From: Takakia lepidozioides
Taxonomy: Eukaryota > Streptophyta > Takakiopsida > Takakiales > Takakiaceae
Length of the DNA: 64,000 nt
NCBI GenBank assembly: GCA_030704615.1
Contig: CM060731.1
Coordinates: 12,028,001 to 12,092,000, forward strand
Direction: 5' to 3'
Shown here: positions 47,901-58,900 of the stretch, one piece after another
Layout of the letters: each line of letters begins with the position of its first letter
Position numbering within the stretch: the first letter of the stretch is position 1
The notes under the pieces: generated by a model
Seen by the model: the letters and a program-made list of their open reading frames with translations, nothing else
Told to the model about the DNA's origin: nothing
Database searches by the model: none
Made by a program: the position numbers and the translations under genes

Positions 47901-50900
47901 ATTGTGCAGCTACAGCACTTTGCCTCTCTATGCACTTGTCTCTCAGGTACTGTTTTTGACATCACACACACACACTCTCTCTCTCTCGCTATTTCTTGGA
48001 AGCAAGACAGTCCTGTTAAACAGGCTAAGTCTTTGGCAGAAAAGGGTAGAAGAGATTTTCGAGTATCTGAATAGTTAGAACCCAACAGGGCCAGGGCCTT
48101 AGGCTCAGCCTCCAGATTTCAGAAGTTGGTGAACAGACATGCAGGAATCATGTTCTCGATGTTCCTGAAGAGGGTCACGCTCTGGTGAGAATGCCCCGGA
48201 CAATGTATCAGAAAATGGATTTTGTCTTCAACCCGCACATCAGGCAATTACAATCTCCTTTTCGTCTCTGCATCTATTTATTGTTTAAAGGTAGGCTCCC
48301 AACCCTGAGTAAAAGTTTCAGTCTAGTGCCAAGGTTAGGCAGGCCCTTCAGATCGTCCTTGCCCATGTCACAAACTGGAAACAAGTTTAGGGGAGTTTTA
48401 TGCCTAACTTTATATCATCGGACAGTCTTTAGGCATCAGACATGGCTTTGGACACAACCCCCTCTAACTGTTTATATCAATGTCCCACTACAAGTCCCAC
48501 TACTGGAGTGAGCCCCTCACAAAGGTAGTGTCTAATCCCTCTGTTTCCGTCCAAACTAGGCGCGGGGTCTATGGCCACATGGCTACAGCAAACAAAGTCT
48601 TATAAGTACATTCTCTGTCGCAGAGGTGCACAGCAACACTGGGGTCAAACAGGGCTACCCTCTCTCACCTTACCCTATTTGGCATCTATACTTCTCTACG
48701 CTGATGATGTCGTTCTATTGGCACAATCTCCTGACTTCGTACAACAACACCTTCGCATTCGCATCATATAAGACTTAAAAGACTATGTGTTGCAGGTCAA
48801 CCTAACCAAAACTAAGATCATGGTTCTCAATGGCCATGTGGATCAGAGATACCTCTTCAATCAGCAAGTCATGAAATGACACCCATATCTGGGGCTGGTT
48901 ATCCACTCAGTTTGCATCCAGTGCTATGGACAGATTGACAAAGGCAAGCTTCCCCCCTACGCCTTCAGGCTAAATGCAAATAAATACACCTCTGCCACCC
49001 CTGAACCAAAAATTGGCTTTTCGATTCGGTCGTCACCCCTGCCGCTACTTCTGGCTGTGAGTTCTGGGCACCTGGTGTCCCAGCTTCCTGGTGGGAAAAA
49101 ATCTAGAGCCACTGCAATCGTCTTTCCTCAAAGGAACGCTTGGAGCTAGAGGGGCAACTCCATCAATTCTATGCGTGGAATTTGCATGCGTCCCACTGGC
49201 CATCTTCTGGCTTACAATCTTTCTTACAAGGTTAGAAGCCCAAACATCCAAAGAGTTGACTGCCGGGGCCTTTACAACATCTATCAGGCTGAAAACAGCT
49301 GGTTTCAAGCACTCTTGGTATGCTTGGGTGTCCAACTTCTTAGAGCACAATGGACCCTCCATTACTTCCCTACTCCCAGAAAGTACGGAGGGGGTGGATA
49401 TTGCGTCCAAACAGGAGCGTAATAGATGCATCAGGAAACTTATGGAACTGCACATCAGGCAGACATGGAAACTAGCCACTCTAACAACAAAACTGCAATT
49501 ATCAGTAGACATTCTTGGTTATGTGATGATAGGATCTTGCCCTCTCTTCTAAGGGCATTGGAGTGGTTCAGGGGGGCTCCCACAGTCTGTGGATAGATAC
49601 TGGTAGGTGAAGCCCCACTTGCGCTGGGAAGTACAGGGAGATTGAACGTGAAAAACATTTCGTCTATCACTGCCCTTTATACTGAGATCGATGGGAGATT
49701 CAACCGTCTATTCCGGGATACCCAATCTCTCACGGAGTTCTTCCATTATGAGGATCAGAAACGCTTGGCAGCTTACCTGCATGAAGCATTGACTCTTAGA
49801 CGATCCCTTGAGCTTTAGTTGCGTTTGGGCTGTTTGTGGGCCCTCTCTCTTTCTTGTTTCTTTCTTCAATGGCCATACCGATCGGAGATTCCTTTTCACC
49901 CAGCAAGAGCTTGAGGTCATGAAATCATACCCATGCTGGGTCTGGGTAAGCAGAGCATGTTTGTAGTTGAAGCCAAGGAACGCCTGATGAAAATTGCGGA
50001 GCACTGGCAGATCAACTCGCTCTGTGGGGTCTATGGCCACTAGGCTAAGGCAAACACCTTATGAGTACACACTCTCTCACTCCCCTCTCCCATCCCACTT
50101 CTAACCAAGGCCATCTTCTGGCTTAGCGTTTCTTACAAGGTTACAAGCGACCGTCTAGTTATTGGCAATCACACACAGCAGATTGATGTTTGTGTGAAGG
50201 GATTTCTAGAGGATATTGGAAAAACTTGGATCAATTGTCTGTTTCAAGGTAAGTCATACTACTGGCGTCAGCCCCTGACAAAGGTAGTTTCTGTCTCTTT
50301 GTATTCAGCTCAAACCGGGCGTAGGGTCAATGGCCACAAGGCTACGGCAAACAATGTCTTATGACCATTTCACTTCTTCCTCTTGTCTGAGCTTCGTACG
50401 GTCTTTATAAAGTACCATTCCCTCTCCCTGCCGCACACAGCCCAGAGTGATGGGCAGAAGCCTTCCCGAGGCATGTCATTTCTGTGGTAAATGCAGGGCT
50501 AAAAAACTGAAACCAATAACCCTGCAACTGGGCTGTCAAGTTTGCATGTGGATAAGCGCCTCTGTGAGCCCCTTAATGGCAGTTGTGGGAAAATAAGTTA
50601 CCTGCAGCTGAGCTCTGGTGATAAGCTAAACCCTGGTGGATGCAAACCCCACAAAAGGCTCGGGGAGGGTTAGTTTCCCACAGGGTCGATGGCCGGAGGG
50701 CTATGGCAAGCCAATGTTCCCAGGGAACGGCATGAGTAGATCCTCTCTCTCCCTCCCTCCTTTAGTCATGAAGGCATGCTGTTCATAGCAGCTTTACCTG
50801 CATCTTCATGCAATCTCAGCTCAGTGTGGAAAATCAAGATGTGATTTGATTTTGGCCCAGGACAACCACGTCCTGTCCCACATGTCTGATCCATCTCAAG

Positions 50901-51955
50901 GATGGTCTTACGGAGGTCCCAACATTTTACTTGGCGGACCCAAGTACAAACAGATACATAGAGGCCTCCCTGCACCTTCCAAGAGTCTTTGCTCTCATTG
51001 GCTCAGATGCTTCCGCAGTGATAATAAGCTTGTGAACTTGGTCTTACTGGAAGCAAGGAGGTGACTTGAATCTGTGTTTCCCTGGGTTTTCCAAATGTGC
51101 ACATCCATGTTGGAGCGTGCACTCAGGTTTTTGGCCTAGAAAACGACTCATTAATCTGTTCATTGTATCGCTGTGTTGTTTTGCACTTGAACATTTGGAG
51201 CTGGCAAGTACCAGACAAATGCCAGCCAATACCTTAAACTGGCACCAGCACTTTTCCAGCAGGAGTCAAGTGCTGGAGAATGAAGAAAAACGTAAGAGGA
51301 GCACCGACTTCAGTCATTTTCTCGCAAAAAGGTTTCATGTCCTCCAATTGAAGTACCATAATATGTCAACTGACGATTAGTTCCAAAATCATGCTTCATC
51401 AAACCCAATGCTTGGAGACTGAGGCAAGGAGTTTTGGTTCTTCATGGTGTGTGGAAATCTTGCCTTAGGCAGTCCTCTCAAAGTTGCCATGGTTGAGCTT
51501 CATCCGAAATGTCTACAGATATAGTCTTGAGCATAGTGGTGTCAGAGTCACAGTGCTGGTTCTTTTGGTGCGATGTGGGTTGGCAGATGGGGTCACACTA
51601 TAAAAAGACCATCTTCAAGGAAAAGACTGCCAATGCTATCCACGGTTGGCATGATAAAGTCAAAGAGAAGCATAAGAAACAATTCAGGTCTTCACAGGAT
51701 GGAGGGAACTCTGAATCAACCAGGATGTCAAGCTCAGATGACAGTCGTTTAGGATGGATGAAGGAGAATGGAGGGAAAGTTGAGGCATCCTTACGGAGGA
51801 TGTTTGGCTCAGCTGAGGGTTCAAGTGCTCGTCAGGTTGAGCTTCAGGAGAGAGATGACAGTACAGCTCCTCAAAGAAAGACAGTTGAGTATTCCATGGG
51901 ACAAGATGGGATCTCAGAGGTGGAGGATTCAGGTGAGATGCTACCACTGAAATGA
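32902..51955 (+). CDS. MLO-like seven-transmembrane protein
   Basis: Plasma-membrane protein of the plant MLO family (powdery-mildew susceptibility, root thigmomorphogenesis, pollen-tube reception; members have been linked to Ca2+ flux and calmodulin). Proposed exons: 32902-33018, 34233-34290, 34705-34919, 35412-35615, 35861-35921, 42312-42406, 43496-43570, 43910-43995, 44528-44577, 45145-45185, 46725-46892, 47535-47570, 47705-47772, 47886-47946, 51587-51955. All are GT-AG and phase-consistent; 567 residues. Landmarks: TPTWAVASVVALFVV...ERGIHKLGH, ELMLLGFISLLLTVFQ, SLHQLHIFIFVMAIVHVLYS, TWKKWE, FFRQF...YLTLR, FDFHDYISRTLEDDFRIVVG, LWAFVVIFLLL, VGTKLQHIITEL, DLFWFNRPGILLHIIHFVLFQ, NAFELAFFFW, VLCSYSTLPLYALVSQMGS. 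The C-terminal tail has the calmodulin-binding-like AIHGWHDKVKEKHKK. The exon at 42312 is the least conserved. Introns hold many LINE fragments. Confidence 0.92.
36004..36620 (-). mobile_element. 5'-truncated LINE family A copy (MLO intron 5)
   Basis: On the plus strand it starts with the tail GAAATGAAATGAAATGGTAC and the 3'-end phrase GTCCACGGAAAGCTCAAAGAGC. Minus-strand fragments around 36317-36602 resemble the zinc-binding region after reverse transcriptase seen in the larger copy next door. Non-functional. Confidence 0.75.
36750..39580 (-). pseudogene. LINE family A ORF2: endonuclease and reverse transcriptase, decayed
   Basis: Minus-strand pieces in order: VSWNCNGS (39,550 region), the N-terminal endonuclease signature; DVLFLLETHAYE (about 39470), matching the E of the APE-type nuclease. 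Reverse transcriptase 38545-38057 holds VSKAVKKLQNDRALDISGLQSEF, WTKSIIHPLFKNGDRLAPTNYRTI and GQAGFRRNQPTLDHIFTL. The next piece, 37894-37550, holds GVKQGCPLSPTLFVYID and YADDVALLA with the catalytic YADD. The C-terminus (37454-36904) carries the downstream region. Several frameshifts, including one between the two RT pieces near 37900-38050. Confidence 0.85.
39544..40625 (-). pseudogene. LINE family A ORF1, decayed
   Basis: Minus-strand fragments: a coiled-coil segment with heptads (MLAARDRDMENLRTEITNLQ..., about 40450-40230), more heptads at 40185-39946, and a C-terminal piece at 39795-39544 (KKKLFIQFKDRGALDRVL..., an RRM-like fold candidate). A ~105-bp stretch encoding the LLAARDKDMENL motif is tandemly duplicated (about 40412-40515 and 40516-40625). 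ORF1 proteins bind the element's RNA. Confidence 0.65.
40858..42240 (-). mobile_element. cluster of five truncated LINE family A 3' ends
   Basis: The family-A tail plus 3'-end phrase (ATGAAATGGT[A/G]CTTTATAACGTCC...AAAGCTCATAGAGCTTAT) starts afresh at about 40863, 40928, 41116 and 42004, with a more diverged one at about 42106. The copy at 41116-42000 is longest and still holds minus-strand LPNLTTKLHFYRETFLVLRD. All have the same orientation, stacked tail to body. Confidence 0.8.
44765..44895 (-). mobile_element. short LINE family B insertion with perfect 17-bp target duplication
   Basis: 131 bp of the family-B 3' end (plus strand: GAATGTACCATAAGACGTTG ... CTTTGTCAGGGGCTGAC), flanked by identical AGAATTTCCAAGAGTGA at 44748-44764 and 44896-44912. 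It lies in MLO intron 9, antisense to the gene. This defines the family's 3' terminus and shows LINE-type integration. Confidence 0.9.
45405..46650 (-). mobile_element. 5'-truncated LINE family B copy (MLO intron 10)
   Basis: Minus strand. The 3' end at about 45405 matches the element at 44765. Upstream is a well-preserved ~480-nt frame (46174-45692) with [23 protein letters not shown] and [20 protein letters not shown], the zinc-binding domain found downstream of plant LINE reverse transcriptases (CX2C...HX4-5H/C). A further fragment at 46627-46193 (GVLKECMSACSKTANVAVRGEFG) is the region between RT and that domain. RT itself is missing. Confidence 0.82.
47985..48620 (+). mobile_element. LINE family B copy with internal inversion (MLO intron 14)
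   Basis: Sense part 47985-48075 encodes ISWKQDSPVKQAKSL. The next ~360 bp (48085-48445) are the following LINE segment in reverse orientation (same direction as 45620-46000). Then 48490-48615 is the family-B 3' end in sense orientation. Thus a plus-strand insertion whose middle was flipped. Confidence 0.72.
48616..49830 (+). mobile_element. 5'-truncated LINE family A copy, sense to MLO (intron 14)
   Basis: Plus-strand remnants of reverse transcriptase: GVKQGYPLSP-like text at 48640 and YADDVVLLAQSPDFVQQHLR at 48696-48760, then KTKIMVLNG. From 49040 on, sequence matches the C-terminal part of the 36.6-kb LINE in the opposite orientation (AVSSGHLVSQLPGG). Multiple stops. Confidence 0.8.
50090..50375 (+). 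mobile_element. LINE family B 3'-end fragment (MLO intron 14)
   Basis: Contains CAGATTGATG...GTGAAGGGATTTCTAGAGGATAT, GTCAGCCCCTGACAAAGGTAG and AATGGCCACAAGGCTACGGC in plus orientation, the same 3' end as the copies at 58.3-59.45 kb. No intact coding sequence. Confidence 0.8.
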
Positions 51956-53250
51956 GTTTTCTGTGTTACTCATCGATGAACTTAACCTTGGATATCAGGC
52001 TAGCATTGTTGTGCTTGGATTTCTGTGAGTTCCAATGTGAAGAACTAGAGTTGCAGCATGATGGTTACCGCATCTGTGTATCCTTGCCTCTTTAGGTGAG
52101 TCCCATGTGGTGGAGATGGGTGAACAACCTTCAAGGGTCCAGGACCAAGCAGCACAATCTGCAATGCCAACTGACAAAATGAGAGATTGACAATGTTCAC
52201 CACAGAAATGCCCAAAGGACGAAAGCATCCACAAAATGGTAATTCCTTTTGAACCATAGTGCAACATATATTTAAAGCATCCCTACTAAGAAACAGACCT
52301 AGACTAAGTAATGAATATCTCAGAAGTCTAAACTATCAGTGATCCATTGAGAAAAATGTGAAAGTTGTGGGCCGTCTATTCGCCAAATTGAAAGTCGAAA
52401 GGATTAGATGTATTTGTCAAAAAGTTAGCTATAATCTGAACAGTTTCTATGGTTGTTGCAAAGCTACAAGGGGATAGTACTAATCTGGTGAGCCTTGGGC
52501 GAAAAAGATGCCTCATATAGGCCCGCCTTCTGCTGGATGAAAAATCAAGGCAGGAATGCACAATTTGTAGTGAAATCATTGCAGCCGTTTTCATGACAGC
52601 ACTCATCAACATGATGAATGTCATCCAATCATGATGATTTTTTATCATATAAAATATCATAGAGCTCATTTTCAACCATTTCGTTTTGTTGGCCCTGCTT
52701 CCCTAATGCAGGACTACACAGAGCGCAAGCACCTATACTCTCAATGAAGTTTCGAATAAGTTCAAGACAGGTATAGCTGTAATATTTCATCCATATTTAT
52801 AGATGGATGAAATATGTAACAGGATGTACTTCATCAAACTGGGAGATTCATTTCATGGAATAAGTGTAAGCACTGGAGAACTTACAGATTATCTTTACAA
52901 CCTATTCATAATTAATAGGGGAGGGCTTGCATGTATTGCCTGCATTTGTTTTTTGATGCAAATAGATCTTGTTTCCTAATGGCATTATTCAAAGATTTTA
53001 TGAAATAATCATGGATAGATAGACAACATTTCAGAAATTTTGTTTTATTTTCTTTGATGAGGCAAGGAAAGACAACTTGAAAGTTCATGCGACTTTGCCA
53101 CTACAACCAACATGTTGGGTTGTTATCATTTTGGTGACTTGGTCTGTTTGAGATTTGAGGTGGTGGTATTTTGGAGATCAGTTCCACAGTTATGAGATTC
53201 CTAGGGACAGAGAACGAGAATGAATCTAGGAGACTCATGATTTGTCTCTT
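51956..53250. other. MLO 3' UTR and intergenic sequence
   Basis: AT-rich, no gene recognised. The start should be the MLO 3' UTR. Minus-strand frames at 51995-52267 and 52376-52675 have no domain. Confidence 0.4.
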
Positions 53251-53339
53251 TGTTTTCTCACATGCAAAGCCCGAATAATTTATTGGGAACTTTATATAAT
53301 ATTTTGTTTCAATTTGATAAAAAAGTCTTGCCCTTTATA

Positions 53340-54760
53340 TATACTAGGGTAGCCTGTGCCCTTGGCCTCAAGTGTCCAGCGCCATCCAAGTCAAAGGGCA
53401 ATCCCCTATGTCTCTCCTATGTCGAGGCCCATCTAAGACCAAGTGCAATCTTCTAAGTATGCAAGTGCATCTCCTTTGTAGAGGCCTAAGTGTCCAGTGT
53501 CATCTAAGCCCAAGTGCAATCTCCTATGTATCCAAGGGCGTCTCTCTTCCTCTGTCTCCCTTCCTCTGTCGAGGCCCATCTAAGCCTAGGGCCAATCATT
53601 GTTGTCAAATTATTTCTTTTCATAAATTTCCTGTGATCGAAAACACTTGAAATTCCAAGTTTCCCACGTGAAGGGCCAATCATTGTTCCAGGAAAGCATT
53701 TGTTATTTTTTGCGAATTTCCAGCGACCAAAAGTACTTGAAATTTTGTGTTGGTAGCCTATGCTGTTGGCCCAAGTATCCAGTGTCATCTAAGTCCAAGT
53801 GCAATCCAAAGACCCTGCAGTTTGGGAGATCTCCACATCATTGTTCTAGGAAAGCCCACTTTGTTATTTTTCACGAATTTCCCTCGACCAAAAGTACTTG
53901 AAAGTCAGATCTCCCACACCGCACGTCCAAAAATCAGGAGTCCAAGTCGGTGCACCCCTCCTCATCGGGGGCTTTCCAACAGTACCAAGCACCAAGGATG
54001 GGCCCCGCAATTTGGGAGATCTCAACGCTACAAAACAAACAAACTACCTTGCTTCATATATTGATACATATATACTAGGGTAGCCTGTGCCGTTGGCCCA
54101 AGTGTCCAATGTCATCTAAGTCCAAGTGCTATCCCCTATGTATCCAAGTGTGTCTCTTATGTGCGACCTCTAGGTAGCCTATGCCGTTGGCCCAAGTATC
54201 CAGTGTCATCTAAGCCCAAGTGTAAGATCTTCTACGTATCCCAGTGTGCCTCTTATGTGGAGACCTCTAGTGTAGCATATGCGGTTGGCCCATGTGTGAA
54301 GAATTGAAATCTAAGACCAAGTGCAATTTCCTAAGTTATGTATCCAAGTGCATCTCCTATGTCGAGGCCCATCTAAGCGCAAGTGCAGTCTTCTATTCAT
54401 GTATCCAAGTGCATCTCCCATGTAGAGGCCCAAGTGTCCATTGTCGTCTCCCATGTTAAGCCCCATTTATTTTTTTCCATGAATTTAGTGAGTAGTAATA
54501 TATCCAATCATTATTGATATATCTCCTGTCCAGGCTCCAATCATTGTCCCAAGAAAGCCCACTTTGCTATTTTTAAAGTACTTGAAATTCCACATCTCCC
54601 ACATCACAGGTCCAAAAATCATGAGACCAAGTCGGTGCACCCGTCCTCATCGAGGGCTTTCCAACGGTACCAAGCACCAGCTCTGGGCCCTACAGTTCCG
54701 GACATCTCAACATGACAAAATAAACAAACTGGCTGCTTTCATATATTGATATATATACAT
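53340..54760. repeat. imperfect internal repeats of a dispersed family
   Basis: The phrase TAGCCTGTGCC[G]TTGGCCCAAGTGTCCA, followed by GTGTCATCTAAG[T/C]CCAAGTGCAATC and GTATCCAAGTG, recurs at about 53349, 53752, 54071 and 54174, with shorter matches between. A longer block (TCCCACACCGCACGTCCAAA ... CATATATTGATA) occurs at 53910-54066 and 54597-54752. The CATATATTGATA end also appears on the minus strand at about 63893-63925. No TIR, LTR or coding region identified. Confidence 0.7.
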
Positions 54761-55920
54761 GTAACTGAAATATACTCTTAGACCTTTTCTTTTGAAGGTA
54801 ATAATAGTAGCAAATATTGACCCCGGATTACAAGGGCACTATTGCTGTTGTCTATTAATTTAAAAAATATTAGTGCTACATGAATCATGCACCCTTGAAG
54901 ATGATAGTCTGAACCCCCTACCATCGTTGCATTGTCTCCCTCTTTCTTACTCATCACAACATGGCCAGAGATTTTGAAGGACAACTTTCTTGTTGGTGGT
55001 CCTCATGAGGGTTCTGAATACCCCAAGACTGTTCCAGAATTGGGGCGCAAAACTGACGGAATCAGAGATACGACAGCCATTGCATGCTGCCCAGAAAAGT
55101 GCAAGCATTCTTTGATTCTACTCCACCTGTCAAGTTCCTAAGGCAAAATTTATTCTCCGAAGCATGCTCTTCATCCCAACTAGAACATTATTGCAAACAC
55201 AAAGGGTTTCATGGCACTGTTCATTTTGAAACACCAAAACCTTCATATTTCATTCCCATGCACGGCTCCACATTGGTGCATAAAGCACTTGCTTCGGCTC
55301 AAAATAGCTGGGCCCCCTTGTCTTTGCTAACAACGACATGACTGCCAAGCAAAATGAATGACTCCCAAATGATTTAGAGTGCCCAATGAAGGAGCACAGG
55401 AACAGTGGAACACGCAGCTTCTTGGAAAATCACCTTGAGACAATGTGAGTGTGAACCCCAGAATGATGACATTCTCAAGCTTCTCTTACAAGGCAGCTTC
55501 ACAGATGCATATAAAGAAGGTAAGGAACATCTATAAGCTGCTCGTGAAACCCTACCTAGACAAGTGGAATAGGTTTTATGCAGAGATGCCCACAGATAAC
55601 ACAACAGTAGAAATGGATGCATATACACAGGCCGAGCTCATGGCCCACTTAAGCTAGAAAGAATCTGGACATGTCAGAATACCCCCTCATCAACCACTCA
55701 ACATATCCTTCATGGCTGCCTCTATCATTTCTGGCTCATGAAGAGGAGCCTCCGGCGTGCCAGCCCTCCTTGGATACCCCTTTGCCATGCAGATATGAGT
55801 TACCAATTACTTCTGAGAAAATTTCTTTTAGGGGAAAGAGCAGACTACAGCTCACTCCCCAGGCCCTCCTCAAACCAAGCCAGCATCCTAAGTGGACTGC
55901 ACGCTTTGCAAGCCGGAGTG
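54761..55920. other. intergenic sequence downstream of ARL8 (convergent with MLO)
   Basis: No gene recognised in any frame. The segment adjacent to 55920 should be the ARL8 3' UTR on the minus strand. Confidence 0.4.
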
Positions 55921-58900
55921 TCAACTCTTGGTCTTTGAGTGCTTTACAAGCCAGTCGATGACAACATCAATGTTGGTCGAGTTCTTGCATGATATGGTGT
56001 AGCAAGCCACCTCCCTATCTGCAAAAGTTGCCAGTCCCCTATCTCCCCAAAATCACCCAGTGAGAGCCCAGAATCAGACACCCTGTCACAGATAAAGTCA
56101 AGAAGACAAACAATCCTGGCAGGTTGCAGATCACACACCCAACTTCATTTGGCATTCAACTCGCATGAGACATTCTTGATGTATAGAATGTACTCGTAAG
56201 ACGTTGTTGGCCATAGCTTTGTGGCCATAGACCCCGCGCCCAGTTTGGACAGAACAAGAGGGAACCGACCCTTGCTTTGTGAGGGGCTCAGGCAGTAGTC
56301 CAGAAAGTCACTTCCCTCTATTGCCAAGGATGGTAAATATATATCTAATTGCCAGTTGGTCTGAACCCAGGTGTTTACCTTTTCCTGGAGTATGCGTCGC
56401 CACTATGGACTACATGATACAAACAACTGATGGTTCTAAACTTAACAATCTTAAGAAATTGAGGCTGGAAATAAGCTGTAATTCCAGCATTCACTTACTG
56501 CACTCCCGTATTTCATGTTGCTGAAATAATACAAAATTAGCCCCTTCCGCCTGTGGGCAAAGCAAGCAGCACACTGTCTCCACGAGCTTATGCATTCCAG
56601 TTGAATCAAATCTGTTACGTAGTGTGCCTGAGATAGATATATTAGATACCAATAGAAAAGGCGAGACGTACAGGTGTTGAATGAGAGCCTGCTTTGAAAG
56701 AGCTTCAGGCTTGTCCAGCTTGTTACCCAGAACCAGCAGGGGAATGCCATTGAGAGATGGCTTTTTCAACAGATCATGCAGCTCATTTCTGGAGATGGGG
56801 ATGTTGTCCTTGTCTGCAGCATCCACCACATACCTGCCAGATCCCCTACAACCCATCAGAAACTACCATCATATTCCAGAGGAAGAAGGACTCAATTTTC
56901 TTCTATCCCTCTGATCAGATTTAGCCCGGAATCCTGACATGGAACTGTCTTGGGCAAAGCAGCATGTGTAAAGTGGGGGGAGAAGAAAAAGTTTGGCTAA
57001 TACTTCGGCAGAGGACAGTAAAAGGTTCAGACTCCATTCCTCCCCCATTCCGGTGGGGTGCTCTACCACTGAGCTACCCGTCCCGTTCTGTTCTGAGAGT
57101 GCCGTGCAAGGGCTATAACCTTGACACTCCAACACTCCCCCTCAAGGCATAGCCCTTATAGCTAATGCCCACCCAATCTGACCACCGCCCCAACCTTGGC
57201 TCTGATACCATGTTGGAAAACCACTGGCGTGTGGTCGGGCTAGGGATTGAACCTAGGACCTCCCCCATTCCGGTGGGGTGCTCTACCACTGAGCTACCCG
57301 TCCCGTTCTGTTCTCAAAGTGTCGTGCAAGGGCTATAGCCTTGACACCTCCAACACTCCCCCTCAAGGCATAGCCCTTATGCTAATGCCCACCCATTCTG
57401 ACCACCGCCCCAACCTTGGCTCTGATACCATGTTGGAAAACCACTGGCGTGTGGTCGGGCTAGGGATTGAACCTAGGACCTCCCCCATTCCGGTGGGGTG
57501 CTCCACCACTGAGCTACCCGTCCCGTTCTGTTCTCAGAGTGTCGTGCAAGGGCTATAGCCTTGACACCTCCAACATACAGCGCATGACTACAAGAAACCC
57601 AGACATGGCTAAAACCATAGTATTGCAGGAACTCGCACAAAGCTGTCCAACCTGCTGTCCAACCTCGTACCAGGCTGTTCATATTCTTGACCTTACAACT
57701 GTATTAGGCTGCTACCTAGTTTCCTGGACCGAAGTGAGCTATCTATGGAATAATCCTTGCTAATGAGTTTCTAATAAATCCAAATGCCTGTTTGCTCTAA
57801 AGCCTAAAGAGCTGTGTCCCCCATGGCTGCAAGCAAATCTTTCTGATTGCTGGTGCCCTCTAAGAGAGGTCAGGCTTCCAACCAATCTATCACAGCTAGG
57901 TACCAAGAGGATACCAGAAAACTAAGCAGCTGATCCAGGCAGTCCATGAATAAGAGAAAAAAAATTTGAAGTAAAACTCCAGAACATGGTAAGATTGGCA
58001 CCCTCATCCCTAAAAAATTTGGCCGTAAGTCCACAAAAGCGAGCACGTACGTGGGGGCCAGTCAGTGGGAGAGAGAAGAGCATACACAATTGCAGAGACC
58101 CCACGACAATAGCGCTCCCACATACTGCGGAACCGTGGTTGGCCACCAAGATCCCACAGCTTGATGGTCACATTCCCCTTGGACACCTTGCGCATGTTGA
58201 ACCCCACCTGCACGCCCGCGTTCACGCCCTTCTCTTACACTCTCCTCCATACACTCACTTGAAAAAAATAAAACAATATTCATTTTCTGATTCATTGTCT
58301 GGGTTCTCTCACCAGAGAGACGCTCTCTTCAAATCTATCAAGGAAATTGTGCCTGAACCTCTGTTTACCAACTTTGACAGTCTCAAGGCTGAGCCACAAG
58401 CCCAGGCCCTTTTGGGGCCTAGTCATTCAGCAAACCACACACAGCAGGTTGATGCTTGTGTAAAGGGATTTCTAGAGGATATCAACTGGGCGTGGGGTCA
58501 ATTGCCACAAGGCTACGGCAAACAACGTCTTATGAGTACATTCTCTCTCTCTCAGTCCTGGCGGAAGAGAGTAGAAGAGATTCTCAAGGATCTGAGTCTA
58601 AGCCCGCAAGTCCTGACCCTGCTGGATAAATCTGACTTAGAGGCTGTAGTGTCCAAAGCCATGTCTGTTGCCAGGAAATTGTCTGATGAAAATGAAGTTA
58701 GGCAGAAAACTTCCCTGAACTTGTGCCTGAACCTCTGTTTACCAGGTTTGAAAGTCTCGAGGCTGAGCCAACGCCCAGGCCCTTTTGGGGCCTAGTTAAT
58801 GGGCAAACCACACACAGCAGATTGATGCTTGTGTGAAGGGATTTCTAGAGGATATCTGGAAAACTCGGATTAATTGCCTGTTCCAAGGTAAGTCATACTA

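Larger units (their letters stand above)
57039..57575 (-). mobile_element. TRIM retrotransposon, tandem: LTR-internal-LTR-internal-partial LTR
   Basis: Minus-strand element in an ARL8 intron. LTRs 57575-57431 and 57355-57211 (145 bp each, nearly identical) start TGTTGG and end CCAACA. A third, 5'-of-window copy (57134 to about 57039) is truncated. Immediately after each LTR comes TGGTATCAGAGCC, the plant initiator-Met tRNA primer-binding site. The internal domain is only 75-76 bp (57430-57356, 57210-57135) and ends with the purine tract GAGGGGGAG before the next LTR. No coding capacity. This is the architecture of terminal-repeat retrotransposons in miniature. Confidence 0.9.

Noticed and set aside
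53340-54760. CRISPR-like or tandem satellite array
   Set aside because: Repeat spacing is irregular, phrases are diverged and shuffled, and the host is a plant; better described as a dispersed repeat.
56506-56527. ARL8 micro-exon with strong acceptor and GTAAGT donor on the minus strand
   Set aside because: Its 22-nt length breaks the phase needed by the next exon and its translation does not resemble ARL8.
57232-57523. Functional tRNA genes (three in tandem)
   Set aside because: They repeat at the LTR period, carry a mismatch in the acceptor stem, a weak anticodon stem and C at position 33, and each sits inside TG...CA repeats; treated as TRIM components.
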